NCBI GenBank assembly: GCA_949710005.1
Contig: OX453280.1
Location: forward strand, 8,972,534 to 9,036,533
From: Ricordea florida
Taxonomy: Eukaryota; Cnidaria; Anthozoa; Corallimorpharia; Ricordeidae
Length of the DNA: 64,000 nucleotides
Reading direction: 5' to 3'
Positions 8,276-17,911 of this stretch are shown here, piece after piece. The position numbers and the translations under genes were made by a program. The notes under the pieces were generated by a model, which saw only the letters and a list, made by a program, of their open reading frames with translations, ran no database searches and had not been told where the DNA came from. Every line of letters starts with the position of its first letter. Positions within the stretch are counted from its first letter, which is position 1.

Positions 8276-9186
8276 CGAAGATCACAAAAGCGTCATATAT
8301 CTTGCCTTTCAAATAACCTTTTACTGTTACATATTAATGCATTGATGCAATTATATTGCTTTGAGCCTTACAAGTAATCTAATAATTTTCACATCTCGAA
8401 AACACTGTTGTGAGATTTTCCTAAATTTGAAGATCATTCTTAATACCCTTCTAAGGCTGAGATTGACCTACACAATACCAATGCAATAATACAATGCAAT
8501 AACTGAAATGTTCTTTTTCTGTAACAACAACCTAAGAGCACCTCCAGTAACCAGCTTGGTAGGAAAGGCATGGATAGAACCGTAAGAATGACAATTCACG
8601 TTTGTGTACTCACGTTCTCCACAAACTTTTAATCAGGTGCTCATTTCGAGAAGGAACGGCAACAGACTGTACCAAAACGCAAATCAGATGCCCCAGGTTC
8701 GCAGGGCGCTTTATTTTGCTCGTTAAACCTATTGTTTTCTTTTTTCGCGATCTAGCTACCTTAAGCATTGTCATTTCATTGTCAAAGGAAACTGCAAAAA
8801 CGCGATGGAATTTTTTTCCGTATAAATCAATCAAATTGGTAAATTTCACTATTTTTCCTGTATTTCAAAAACTTTCCGCCTAATTGATCTAAGGTTCGTC
8901 TCATCGGTTTCGGCTACGATGCGATTGAATTCTCCAATTTCCGCACAGGCAAACAGCAGCAGAACCTGGAAAGAAGAGCAAAATCCAAAATGTTAGCATT
9001 GTTTGCGAGTATTTGGCACAATTTTAGGGCCTCAACTACAAACCGTTAAGGAGAAGAAGCGACAGTTTCATTTTTGCTAGCAATTACAAACTCATAAAAT
9101 TTGTCAATTTCAGTATTTAACGCAACTTCCATTTTTGACAGCCGGTCTAACAAGATAAGGAGTGTATCTAATTGTCGAGAGTCGAG
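8276..9186. other. Left arm of middle transposon, no firm gene
   Basis: This stretch is AT-rich. A minus-strand open stretch (8610-8849) and a possible splice acceptor (TTCTTTCCAG near 8966-8975, minus strand) followed by a short open exon-like segment are present, but neither matches a family I recognise. If the transposon once had an intron-containing transposase, this could be its 3' exon. Confidence 0.3.
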
Positions 9187-9829
9187 AGTAAAATGTCGAG
9201 AGTCGAGGGTAACTTAAAAAATATATTAAAGTAATGTGACAAATAAAAAAATAAAAATCAAGACAGAATTTTCTTTCGCAAACTATTCTTTTTTTGGAGT
9301 AACGCGTTGCTTTTAGGAGTGCAGAACATTATTATAAACCAGTAACTAACTTTGTTTTCATTATTTTCATGCCATACTCTCCAAGTAAAGAAAATTAACG
9401 CAAACACAGTGGATTGAATTAGGGTTACGTGAAGTACTAAAGAATAGGGAATTGCATGTCTGTTATCTCATCTTAGCCTTCAATGCCTGTCTGTTTGTTC
9501 ATTGACTGCCCGATATATAAACATTGGATACTTTCAAACAGTTCCCTCTAGTTTATTTGGTTTTTGTTGGAAACTGTCCAATACTAAACCACCAGTTCTA
9601 AAGCAGGATGTAACCGTAGTCGTTTGAGCGTACGAGTGTAGTATATGCAGTTACTACACTCAAGACTATAAGTAGGGAGAAGTCATTTGGCCGTGTCACG
9701 CAACGCTTTACTCAAAAAAAAGGAAAGAAAAGCTGGCGAAAGAAAATTCTCTTTTGATTTCCATCTCTTATTTTTCACTTTATTTTAATATATTTTTTTA
9801 AGTTACCCTCGACCCTTGACATGTTACTT
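9187..9829. repeat. Foldback (inverted-repeat) element inside middle transposon
   Basis: The segment GTCGAGGGTAACTTAAAA...ATATATT (9202-9228) is inverted at 9786-9813, and the match extends outward with some mismatches to 9187 and 9829. Short GTCGAGAGTCGAG direct repeats lie just outside. The interior (about 560 bp) has no coding potential. It is a MITE-like element. Confidence 0.6.
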
Positions 9830-10021
9830 CGATTTAAAATACAAGCTTAACTTTAGCACGATGCTTGGTTACTTCATTCCTTTTCAGTTAAAGCTTTTGT
9901 TTATAACATAGTGAACTTTTGCCAATCAGTGCTATTCCATTCATAATTTGATTTTATTTAGCAATAGGTAATGCGATGTATATACGTAAACGTCTCAATG
10001 AAATGGTGTTATTTGCTACTT

Positions 10022-10128
10022 ACGTCGGCATCAGTGGTGCGGCATGAATTCTCTGTAATCTTAAATTTTGTCCTTGAAATGCAGTTGATAACAACAGACT
10101 CAGTCGTCAGCGGTGTTCTCTTTCAGCA
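10022..10128. repeat. Direct repeat flanking the inner viral element, left copy
   Basis: About 107 bases starting ACGTCGGCATCAGTGGTGCG recur at 28152-28260 in the same orientation with scattered differences. The inner element sits between the copies, about 56 bp from the left copy and 51 bp from the right. This is a pre-existing tandem-type duplication in the middle transposon and too far out to be a target duplication. Confidence 0.85.
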
Positions 10129-10184
10129 ACGTGAAGAGCAAGGTCACGATATTTCTTGAAGATCCTGTTGATATGATGAAAGAA

Positions 10185-10483
10185 AGTAGTTGGAAAAGGC
10201 CGGTTCTGGGACAACTTGGGTGTGGTCGATTTTTGTGGGTGTGGTCGATTTTTGATGTTACGATTTTTTTGCGAATTCGTGGTTTTGGGTGTGGTCGATT
10301 TTGTCAGATGGGCGTGGTCAAAAAAGTTTTGCCTATCGACTTGTTTGATTTTTCGTCGAGTGTCGGTTTTTCCGTTTGGATCGTCGATGTCCTTTGGGGG
10401 GTGGGGTGGGGGCCGATTTGGTAAAGTGGGATTTTGGGTCGAGGGTTGCACCGATTGGTATACGCAAACGAAATGGCGATCAC
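10185..10483. repeat. Left TIR of inner element with embedded promoter and start codon
   Basis: 299 bp are inverted at 27802-28100. It contains four GGGYGTGGTC motifs (10218, 10237, 10287, 10310), a G-run block with quadruplex potential (10396-10412) and, at its inner edge, the ATG and first codons (M-A-I-T) of the terminal-arm gene. The mirror copy supplies the same start to the gene at the other end. Confidence 0.95.
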
Positions 10484-11033
10484 ACGAATTCAGTTTGAGA
10501 GTTACGATCGTGATGAAACTGGTCACTACCCATCAATGGAGGTAATGATTTTTCAACCTGAAGAAGAGTTGAATGTTCATGATTTGATTAAGAGAGATGA
10601 ATGGGAGGTGCGTAGATGGATTCGTAGAAATTACAGGCATGAAGGTTCAATTTGGTTTTATATTTGTTGCTCTGAAAACCCATGTCTAGGGCCTCTTACA
10701 CAAGCGCGTTTTTTGAAGTCTGATGAGACCAAGAGTTTAAAGACGATGGATGACATGGCTAATGATGTATATATTGAAAGATTTGTTGATTTCGATTTGG
10801 ACTACATTATTAAAAGACTACATGAGATCATTATTGAAGACAATGGAGGTGAAGAGGATGTTTATGCCATGAGAGTTGTATTGGAAGACGACGAAGCCTG
10901 GAGATCTCACAAGAAAACCTTTTACAAGGACTTGGACGACGAGTTGCTTCGTGTTGCTTGGCATCCAAGTCGGGCGGTTGATTGGTGTTTTGACGAAGAC
11001 GAGAAAAGCCTTTTGGATGAATTTCTTGAGTAG
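10473..11033 (+). CDS. Terminal-arm protein with VAWHP...WC tail (186 aa)
   Basis: The start is chosen at the ATG inside the TIR (MAIT), shared with the opposite-end gene at 27812; an in-frame extension further out would be translated TIR. The N-terminal two thirds are acidic and helical and unlike the other paralogues. The C-terminus holds the shared motif: KKTFYKDLDDELLRVAWHPS, then R-x3-WC and an acidic DEDE. Proteins with a similar C-terminal tail (aromatic-rich, AWHP, WC, acidic) occur in giant viruses, to my knowledge; the function is unknown. It may act at host interfaces, given rapid N-terminal divergence (inference). A 3' hairpin follows at 11052-11076. Confidence 0.7.
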   Translation: MAITRIQFESYDRDETGHYPSMEVMIFQPEEELNVHDLIKRDEWEVRRWIRRNYRHEGSIWFYICCSENPCLGPLTQARFLKSDETKSLKTMDDMANDVYIERFVDFDLDYIIKRLHEIIIEDNGGEEDVYAMRVVLEDDEAWRSHKKTFYKDLDDELLRVAWHPSRAVDWCFDEDEKSLLDEFLE

Positions 11034-11051
11034 TTATGTCTAGGGCACACA

Positions 11052-11076
11052 TTTGTGACATGTATCGTGTCACAAA
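11052..11076 (+). terminator. 3' hairpin after left terminal-arm gene
   Basis: The 9-bp stem TTTGTGACA/TGTCACAAA encloses loop TGTATCG, 18 nt after the stop at 11033. The stem carries a compensated change (GTGACA/TGTCAC) compared with GTAACA/TGTTAC in other copies, so base pairing and not only sequence is kept. Confidence 0.65.
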
Positions 11077-11129
11077 AGTTGAAATATGGTTGTCTTAGAG
11101 ATTACAAATGTCAGTATACAATTCATGCC

Positions 11130-11208
11130 ATGGAGAATTTGACAGTCAAAGACGAGGGCAATAGCCAAAAGAGCTGGTGTGAGTGTTCGAGGATTCAGAA
11201 AGGCTGAA
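11130..11208 (+). pseudogene. Frameshifted N-terminus of inner DNA polymerase gene
   Basis: An ATG at 11130 begins the same peptide as the outer polymerase (MENL...), but about eight codons later two bases appear to be missing, so this start runs out of frame. From about 11155 the correct frame is open into the main ORF. The lost part is the first SAP/HeH-like helical repeat. A shorter product could start at the ATG at 11209. Confidence 0.6.
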
Positions 11209-14200
11209 ATGCTTACAGCGTTATCTGACATACAACCTGAGAACTTGACAGTGAAGATACTACGAACCATGGCCAAGAAGTCTGGTGTTCGAGGTTCTGG
11301 CAGCATGCGTAAAGAGGCTCTCATTAATGCTGTTGGAGCTCCACGGGTGGTTGAAGCTAATGTTCCAGTTCCTGGTCCAGTCAGACCTATAAGAACAAGA
11401 CCCGCCCGGGCTTCGTATGGAAGGGCTGTTGCTGCTGCCAGGCGTGAAATCATTCAGACCACAGATTGGATAAGATCCAATGTTAGAGACCCAAACAGAA
11501 GGGCCATCACCAGGAGATTAAGAAGGGCAGCTGCTGCGGTTAGAAGGGAACCCGAGGTTTTCGTCCCTGAAAGACATGAAACGGCTCTGAGAGGCTTTTT
11601 GAGGACTTACATAGTAAAGGGCAGAGCTGGCTACGATCCAATTACATTTCTTGGCAAGGTTAGAACACCTTTTGGTAGTTTATTGGATGGAATCAGGAAG
11701 CCATTCAAGTTGAAGTGTATTCTTTCGTGTGGAATCGCGAGGAGGAACAATCAAGATAATCGTGTTATTGAGCGGAGTCAAGGTCATTTTCATTCACTGA
11801 TGGAGACAGTGACAGCTTCAACAGACACACTCGCTTTGTTTGATAGCATCAAAGCTAAACTTGTTGGATTGGTGCAGAAATACGAGAATGAGCACTCTGG
11901 ATGGGTGTTTGAAAGTGTGATTGACTTTCGTATCCATTTTAACCCGTTTCAACCGTTTTCTGGAAGTTCGTATATTAAATTATCACCCAAATTGGCCGCT
12001 AAGAAGGCAATCATTAATGTCAAGAATGAGGATCAAGAGTGCTTCAAATGGGCAGTGACATCCGCTGTGTTCCCTGTAGAGGTCCATCCTGAGAGATTAA
12101 ACAAAGAGATGAGAGAAAACTCAGAGAAACTCGATTGGTCGGGGATAGAGTTCCCAGTGGCAGCACTCAGTACAACTCAGATAAATAGATTTGAAAGGCA
12201 GAACCCATATGGGATCAATATCCTTGGTTACGAGAATGGTGAGCCAACCCTAATCAGGCGCAGTAAAAAGTCAGGGGGTACAAAGATAAACTTACTCTTG
12301 ATATCAAACGAAGAGACAAATCATTACTGTTGGATCAAAAACATGTCAAGACTTATCGAGTATAATAAGAAAGAGCATGTACGTTTCTATTGTGACAACT
12401 GCCTAAACTCGTTCAATTGTCAAAAGTCGTTGGACGACCATATGGAGTACTGCCTAAACAACGAATCAGTCAAAGTCCAGATGCCCATGGAAGAGGATGG
12501 CAGCCCAAAGTACATTACTTTCACGAACCACAGACGAAAGATGCAAGTGCCATTTGTGATCTATGCGGATTTCGAGTGTTTCACGGAGAAGTTGGACACT
12601 TGTTTACCTGATGACAGGGATAGCTTCACAAATCAGTATCAGAAGCACAAGCCATCAGGATTTTGTTACCTTATCAAGTGTTTCGATGATAGTATCTTTG
12701 AGCCCAAGTTGGTGATGCGAACAGCCAACTCACCGGAGGATGACATACCGCAAATGTTTCAGGGAAGCTTGGAGGAGGACATCAAGAAGATCTATGATCA
12801 ATTCAAGTCTGAAAGGAAGCTTGTAATGAAGAATAGCGATCATAGGAAGTATGGAAAGGCTACTCATTGCCATATTTGTGAGGGTGAATTGGGTAACGAC
12901 AAGGTGGTCGACCACTGTCATTTTACAGGTAGGTACAGAGGAGCGACCCACAAGAAATGTAACCTGGAATTTAGCACACCCAAGTTCTTCCCAGTCATCT
13001 TCCACAACTTGTCTGGATATGACAGTCATTTGTTTATCAAGAAGATGGGAGTGTCAGAGGGTAAGATTGATTGTATCCCACTCAACGATGAAAAGTACAT
13101 CTCATTCACAAAGGAGATTGTGGTTGAAAAGTTCATGAAGAAAGATGACGATGGTAAGGAGAAGGAGGTTCAGATTAAGCGAACCATTAGACTTGTAGAC
13201 AGTTTTAGGTTCATGGCAAGTGGGTTGGCTAGATTGGCTGACAACTTACCAAGAGAGTCTTTGGCACACCTCTCGAGATACTATGAAGGGGCAAACTTTG
13301 ATCTTTTGGCTAGGAAGGGAGTGTTCCCCTATGATTGGTTTGATGGCTTTGACAAGTTACAAGTGTCTAGCCTACCACCCAAGGATGAGTTTTATTCGAT
13401 ACTATACGACACTGACATATCGGATGACGATTATCAACATGCTGGAAACGTGTGGGAGACCTTTGGTATGAGAAGTTTTAGGGATTACCATGATTTGTAT
13501 CTCAAAACAGATGTGATCCTGTTGGCTGACGTCTTTGAGAATTTCAGAGGGGTTTGTATGAAGAATTACGGGTTGGATCCAGCATGGCATTATACTGCGC
13601 CTGGACTGGCTTGGGATGCTACGTTGAAGATCACCAAGGTTGAGTTGGAGCTTTTGAGGGATCCCGATATGCTGATTATGGTGGAGAATGGTATCAGAGG
13701 GGGGATCTCAACGATTTCTACCAGGCATGGGAAGGCCAATAATCGATACATGAAGAACTATAATCCCAGGTTGCCTACAAAGTTCATCACCTATTTGGAT
13801 GCGAATGGGCTCTATGGCTATGCAATGACCAAGGCTTTACCAACCCACGGTTTTGAGTGGATGAGTGATCAAGAGTTGGTAGACTGGAGGAACCATCCAT
13901 GCATATTGGAGGGGGACTTGGAGTACCCGTTGGAGTTACACGATCTTTACAATGATTATCCGTTGGCTCCAGAGAGGGTGGATGTTAACGGGGTTGTTAA
14001 GTTGGTTCCCAATTTGAGAGCCAAGAAGAAGTACATTCTACACCACGAATCTCTGAAACAGTACTTGTCGTTGGGGTTGAAGTTAACCAAGGTACACAGA
14101 GGGATCAAGTTCGAGGAGTCGGAATGGCTGAGGTCTTACATTGACTTGAACAATAGTTTGAGAGCCAGGGCTGAGAATGATTTCGAAAAGGACTTCTTCA

Positions 14201-15003
14201 AGTTGATGAACAACTCAGTGTTTGGCAAGACCATGGAGAACATTAGGAAGAGGGTGGATATCCAGTTGGTCACTGAGGAGAAGAAAGCGCGTAAGTTGAT
14301 TGTGAAGCCAAACTTCCATCATAGGAACATCTTTTGTGAGGATCTGACCGCCTTCCACATGAAGAGAACGAAATTGGTCTTTGATAAGCCCATTTACTTG
14401 GGGTTGTCCATTCTGGATCTGAGCAAGACTGTCATGTACGATTTCCATTACAGGTACATAAAGCCCAAGTATGGGGAGAAGGCTAAGTTGCTGTTCACAG
14501 ACACGGATTCCTTAGCCTATTTGATAGAGACCGAGGACTTTTACAGGGACATTAGTCCAGATGTGAGGGCTAAATTTGACACCAGCAACTACCCCAGGGA
14601 GCATCCATCCGGGATTGAGACCGGAGTGAACAAAAAGGTCGGAGGGATGTTCAAAGACGAGGCTGGTGGTGAACAGATCACGGAATTTGTGGGTTTAAGG
14701 GCTAAACTGTATGCTTTCAAGACGGACAAGGAGAAGGAAGTCAAGAAGTGTAAGGGTGTTAACAAGGCAGTGGTTAGCAAAAGCATAAGTTTCCAAGATT
14801 ACAAGACTTGTCTTTTCAGTGGTCAATTCCAGAGACGGAAGATGAACACCATAAGGAGTCATAGCCATGACATTTACACTGAAACCATCAACAAGATTGC
14901 ATTATCACGCGAGGACGATAAACGTGTGATAATGGAAGACGGGGTAAACACGTATGCACATGGTCATTTCAGGACGCTAGAAGGTGGTGATTCGGTGTCT
15001 TGA
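11209..15003 (+). CDS. polB: Protein-primed family B DNA polymerase with HNH/endonuclease-VII-like insert (1264 aa)
   Basis: This is the replicative polymerase of the element. Positions are counted from the ATG at 11209: a C2HC-type zinc finger (YCDNCLNSFNCQKSLDDHMEYC, written here as its Cys/His ladder, about 395-416); exonuclease motif I YADFECF (D454, E456); a Cys/His endonuclease-VII-like module (CHIC ... DHCHFTGRYRG ... CN, about 554-590); Exo II HNLSGYDSH (about 600); Exo III TDVILLAD (about 770); palm motif A LDANGLYGYAM (about 864); motif B KLMNNSVFGKTMEN (about 1000); motif C TDTDS (about 1098). All catalytic residues expected for proofreading and synthesis are present. Its 3' end overlaps the opposed integrase gene by 40 nt. 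Confidence 0.93.
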   Translation: MLTALSDIQPENLTVKILRTMAKKSGVRGSGSMRKEALINAVGAPRVVEANVPVPGPVRPIRTRPARASYGRAVAAARREIIQTTDWIRSNVRDPNRRAITRRLRRAAAAVRREPEVFVPERHETALRGFLRTYIVKGRAGYDPITFLGKVRTPFGSLLDGIRKPFKLKCILSCGIARRNNQDNRVIERSQGHFHSLMETVTASTDTLALFDSIKAKLVGLVQKYENEHSGWVFESVIDFRIHFNPFQPFSGSSYIKLSPKLAAKKAIINVKNEDQECFKWAVTSAVFPVEVHPERLNKEMRENSEKLDWSGIEFPVAALSTTQINRFERQNPYGINILGYENGEPTLIRRSKKSGGTKINLLLISNEETNHYCWIKNMSRLIEYNKKEHVRFYCDNCLNSFNCQKSLDDHMEYCLNNESVKVQMPMEEDGSPKYITFTNHRRKMQVPFVIYADFECFTEKLDTCLPDDRDSFTNQYQKHKPSGFCYLIKCFDDSIFEPKLVMRTANSPEDDIPQMFQGSLEEDIKKIYDQFKSERKLVMKNSDHRKYGKATHCHICEGELGNDKVVDHCHFTGRYRGATHKKCNLEFSTPKFFPVIFHNLSGYDSHLFIKKMGVSEGKIDCIPLNDEKYISFTKEIVVEKFMKKDDDGKEKEVQIKRTIRLVDSFRFMASGLARLADNLPRESLAHLSRYYEGANFDLLARKGVFPYDWFDGFDKLQVSSLPPKDEFYSILYDTDISDDDYQHAGNVWETFGMRSFRDYHDLYLKTDVILLADVFENFRGVCMKNYGLDPAWHYTAPGLAWDATLKITKVELELLRDPDMLIMVENGIRGGISTISTRHGKANNRYMKNYNPRLPTKFITYLDANGLYGYAMTKALPTHGFEWMSDQELVDWRNHPCILEGDLEYPLELHDLYNDYPLAPERVDVNGVVKLVPNLRAKKKYILHHESLKQYLSLGLKLTKVHRGIKFEESEWLRSYIDLNNSLRARAENDFEKDFFKLMNNSVFGKTMENIRKRVDIQLVTEEKKARKLIVKPNFHHRNIFCEDLTAFHMKRTKLVFDKPIYLGLSILDLSKTVMYDFHYRYIKPKYGEKAKLLFTDTDSLAYLIETEDFYRDISPDVRAKFDTSNYPREHPSGIETGVNKKVGGMFKDEAGGEQITEFVGLRAKLYAFKTDKEKEVKKCKGVNKAVVSKSISFQDYKTCLFSGQFQRRKMNTIRSHSHDIYTETINKIALSREDDKRVIMEDGVNTYAHGHFRTLEGGDSVS

Positions 15004-15953
15004 GGTACAAATTGAAGCTCTTCGCGAACGAATCCTCGTGTTGGACCTCCACTCAAATAATACAAGACTGGTTGACCCGGTTCGATTATGGTTCGGGACA
15101 AAACATAGACTTCAAGACTCCATATGGGATCAGTAGCCCTTCGTTTGTCCCCACCTTCATCTTCACCGGGTGCATAAAGATACCTGACTTGAACATCTGG
15201 AGGTAATCTTTTCTCATTCAATCCCACAGGTCGTTTGTAGCCTGGAGTTTTGGTGCCAATCGAGTCCATTTTCAAAGCTTCGGCAGGCTCTTTACCAGTA
15301 ATACGGGTGGTCTCACTGTTGAGGGTTTTCATGATGGCAGGCAATCTATTCACCCAAACAGTGGATCGGGTATCACTAATCATCTCTTGAGCGTATTGAT
15401 GGCTGAATAGCTTCTCACCGAGAGTCCTGTTGGCCCTCTCCACAAAAGCTTGAGCTCTATGATTCCCAGCTTCACTACGCTGGATTGTGACTTGATGCTT
15501 TTTCATAAGAGTTGTTACATCACCCTTGAATTCTGTTCCTGGATCTACCATTAATGTTTGTGGCCACTTCAACTTACGGGAATAAATCCGTTGAAAGGCA
15601 TTAGCAACTTCACCACTCTCCTTTGAGGTCAATGGTTCGGCATCCTTGTATCTTGACGCGATATCAATCACGACTAAGGCATAGCGGTATGTTTTTCTTC
15701 TCACTGTATCGTGAGGAAGAAACAACAAGTCCGCCTGGTGAATCTGATTAGGCTTATTCACACTCCAATGTGGTCTGGGTATATACTTGGGGGCTGGGAG
15801 GTAAATTTGCCACAAGGCTTGCTTTTCCAACCACTCTTTGGCGACCTTTTCACTAACTTTGGCTGCTTTGGCCAATTTGGGTATGGCTGAGTATCCTTTC
15901 AAGTATCCATCAGTGGAGTAATATAATCGATTTAAAACGTTGGAATCAGTCAT
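14964..15953 (-). CDS. int: Retroviral/Polinton-type integrase, D,D35E (329 aa)
   Basis: It catalyses insertion of the linear element by strand transfer. The rve core shows QADLLFLPHD (D75), VDPGTEFKGD (D137) and FVERANRTLGE (E172), a D,D35E spacing. The N-terminus is helical, and the C-terminus (GQPVLYYLSGGPTRGFVREELQFVP) resembles the SH3/chromo-like tail of Polinton integrases. The gene is convergent with PolB (40-nt overlap) and divergent from the capsid gene, with only 25 bp between start codons, so the two share a very compact bidirectional promoter. The observed 5-bp target duplications fit a retroviral-type integrase, though Polintons usually give 6. Confidence 0.92.
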   Translation of the reverse strand: MTDSNVLNRLYYSTDGYLKGYSAIPKLAKAAKVSEKVAKEWLEKQALWQIYLPAPKYIPRPHWSVNKPNQIHQADLLFLPHDTVRRKTYRYALVVIDIASRYKDAEPLTSKESGEVANAFQRIYSRKLKWPQTLMVDPGTEFKGDVTTLMKKHQVTIQRSEAGNHRAQAFVERANRTLGEKLFSHQYAQEMISDTRSTVWVNRLPAIMKTLNSETTRITGKEPAEALKMDSIGTKTPGYKRPVGLNEKRLPPDVQVRYLYAPGEDEGGDKRRATDPIWSLEVYVLSRTIIEPGQPVLYYLSGGPTRGFVREELQFVPQDTESPPSSVLK

Positions 15954-15978
15954 TTACAAAAGAATACAAGTATTTAAA
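15954..15978. promoter_or_regulatory. 25-bp divergent integrase/capsid promoter region
   Basis: Only 25 bp separate the integrase ATG (minus strand) from the capsid ATG. A TATTTAAA stretch directly precedes the capsid start. In the outer element the same gap is 27 bp and ends in CATTTAAA. Transcript leaders must therefore begin inside the opposing ORF or be almost absent. Confidence 0.5.
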
Positions 15979-17214
15979 ATGGCTTCTATACCAAGCATTC
16001 TGGATACCAGTCGCGTTCCAAGGACTCGTGAAGGGTTGAAGGCCAGGACGTCATTAAATAGGGTCACACTAAACCCATCGTCAGCCGAACCTGGTGAGAC
16101 GCTGTACATTGAAATACCAAGATTGAGTGAAAATCTTGTGATTGTGCCCGGTAGCGTCTACATAACCTTTGATATGGTTGTGACCGGGCACAAAGACAAC
16201 ACTCTTGTTAATAATTTGGGAAGGAACCTAATTTCACAGTATAAGGTTCTATTTGGTGGCGAAGTCGTAGAGGATCTTGGTAGATTTGATTTGTTCAAGA
16301 CTTACCACGACTTGTTTCTGACCACCGAAGACCGGGAGAATAGATTGAGACAGGGCATATCCAATGTCAACATAAGGAAGATCAGGACCAATGCTGGTAA
16401 CAAAGACACATCAAAAGCAAGGGACAATACTTTAGCTGTGATTCACAACACTAGGTACGCCATTCCATTAGATCACACAATCCTCAAAGATCATGGCGTA
16501 TTTTATCCAATAGGATTACCCCATCCACTTAGATTTGAACTGACTTTGGCCAAAGTTTCTGATGTTGTGGTTTATTCAAACCGTGAAGCACCGCCTGATT
16601 ATAAATTAATAAACATGGAGATGGAGTACCAGTGCATATCAAGCAATCCTTCGCCAATTCAGGCTGTTGCGTCCTACGGAAATGGGAAAGGGTTTACGTA
16701 TGAAAAGGTACTTCTTCACAAAACCTTTACAATCTCTGAGGCTAATGATTCTGTGATAAATCAGCATGTCAATGTGCCGAGGAGATCCATGACTGGTATA
16801 CTATGTCTTTTCACCGCCCCTCATGCAGAAGGCCTTAGGGATTCTGAGATGTTTGCAAACCCAAAGATCACGTCAGTCAAGATTGACATAGATGGAGTGC
16901 CCAACCAAGTTTATTTGAAAGGTATGATGGCGACTGATTTGTGGCAATCCATCATTAAGCGAGTTGGGCTTAGTGATTCAATCGATGAAGCCGATTTCTA
17001 TACAGATAAGTTCGCTTTGTGGATTGACCTGAGGACTTATCCAGACAACGACATCCATGGAAGTGGTTTGTACATTCACGCTACTCGTGATGGGGTGACT
17101 TTGGAAATTAAGAGAGAAAAGGTAGGCACTAGAGTTCTTACGTGCCACATGTTTGTTATTGCTGACGCTGTCATGAGCATTGTTAATGGTGGCCTGAAGG
17201 AGATTAGATATTAA
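15979..17214 (+). CDS. mcp: Putative double-jelly-roll major capsid protein (411 aa)
   Basis: The start is placed at MASIPSILDT, the methionine conserved in the outer copy, 25 bp from the integrase start. The pattern resembles cnidarian and nematode Polinton capsid proteins: a first strand-rich domain (PGETLYIEIPRLSENLVIVPGS as a core, split here: PGETLYIEIP then LVIVPGSVYI), a conserved LVNNLGRNLI...VLFGGE segment (about 75-95), a YHDLFLT helix region, and a second domain with VPRRSMTGILCLF and YPDNDIHGSGLYI. Its size and place next to the packaging ATPase support the capsid role. I infer the double-jelly-roll assignment from layout; a structure prediction would decide it. Confidence 0.7.
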   Translation: MASIPSILDTSRVPRTREGLKARTSLNRVTLNPSSAEPGETLYIEIPRLSENLVIVPGSVYITFDMVVTGHKDNTLVNNLGRNLISQYKVLFGGEVVEDLGRFDLFKTYHDLFLTTEDRENRLRQGISNVNIRKIRTNAGNKDTSKARDNTLAVIHNTRYAIPLDHTILKDHGVFYPIGLPHPLRFELTLAKVSDVVVYSNREAPPDYKLINMEMEYQCISSNPSPIQAVASYGNGKGFTYEKVLLHKTFTISEANDSVINQHVNVPRRSMTGILCLFTAPHAEGLRDSEMFANPKITSVKIDIDGVPNQVYLKGMMATDLWQSIIKRVGLSDSIDEADFYTDKFALWIDLRTYPDNDIHGSGLYIHATRDGVTLEIKREKVGTRVLTCHMFVIADAVMSIVNGGLKEIRY

Positions 17215-17272
17215 GCCGCTGTATGGTTTTCTTCGAAGAAACATCAATCTAAAGGGATTCATGTAGTGAGTA

Positions 17273-17911
17273 ATGATGAACGAACTCAAAGATTTGATTC
17301 CATTCAATTGCATCATCACTGGTCCCACGAATTGCGGAAAGACCCAATACATAGTGGAACAGCTTCGAGGTCACTATAGGCAAGTGTTTGATTATATTGT
17401 GTTGATTTGCCCAACATATGCCCATAACAAGACTTATAGAGGCTTTGCCAAGGGGGACAAACGATTCTTTGTCCTGTCGCCAGATGCGAGTGACCATGAC
17501 GAAATCAACAATTTGTTGATGGACTGTGAATCGTTCTTCTCGGGTACCAATACGCTCCTAATATTGGACGACTGTGCCGTTTCCAAGGATCTGAAGAATA
17601 GGTCCAACAAATTCATCGGTTTGGCCTTCTCTGGGAGACATGTAGGGTTATCAGTGTGGGTTCTCACTCAGCAATTGACATCTATAGCCAAACCATTCCG
17701 TGAAAATGTAGCTTGTGTGGTCTCCTTCCACAACCCATCTCAAACGGCGATGAAGATGCTTTTCGAGGAGTACGGCGGGGACCTGGATGCTGAAACGTGT
17801 AAGAAACTCAAGAAGCATCTTATGAATGAAAAGTATGCCAGGCTATGCTTCTCCCTAAGACATCCATTCCAAAATTATTTAGAGATACCAGCTCTGACGG
17901 CACAACCATGA
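17273..17911 (+). CDS. A32/FtsK-like genome packaging ATPase (212 aa)
   Basis: The Walker A motif GPTNCGKT lies at residues 17-24 and Walker B LLILDDC near 95-101, followed by a WVLTQQLTSI sensor-type segment near 145. The length is typical of the small A32-type packaging ATPases of Polintons, virophages and large DNA viruses, which drive DNA into the capsid. Two methionines open the frame and either could start. The stop overlaps the next start (ATGA at 17908-17911). The outer copy is 210 aa with the same motifs. Confidence 0.88.
   Translation: MMNELKDLIPFNCIITGPTNCGKTQYIVEQLRGHYRQVFDYIVLICPTYAHNKTYRGFAKGDKRFFVLSPDASDHDEINNLLMDCESFFSGTNTLLILDDCAVSKDLKNRSNKFIGLAFSGRHVGLSVWVLTQQLTSIAKPFRENVACVVSFHNPSQTAMKMLFEEYGGDLDAETCKKLKKHLMNEKYARLCFSLRHPFQNYLEIPALTAQP

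Noticed and set aside
7905..8312. Direct repeats that could suggest a CRISPR array, and a repetitive minus-strand ORF (8076-8312)
   Set aside because: Units are contiguous 44-bp tandem repeats without unique spacers, and the ORF is just the translated minisatellite. The same applies to the ORFs at 32007-32565.
8610..8975. Minus-strand ORF and acceptor-like site in the middle transposon as a transposase exon
   Set aside because: There is no DDE motif or known family signature, and the exon chain cannot be completed. Kept only as a note.
10107..10545. Several overlapping ORFs in the left TIR of the inner element, and their mirror at 27834-28112
   Set aside because: They are translations of the TIR in both strands (repeated GVVDF-like or PTPTQKS-like residues). 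Only the frame entering the terminal gene at its inner edge is supported.
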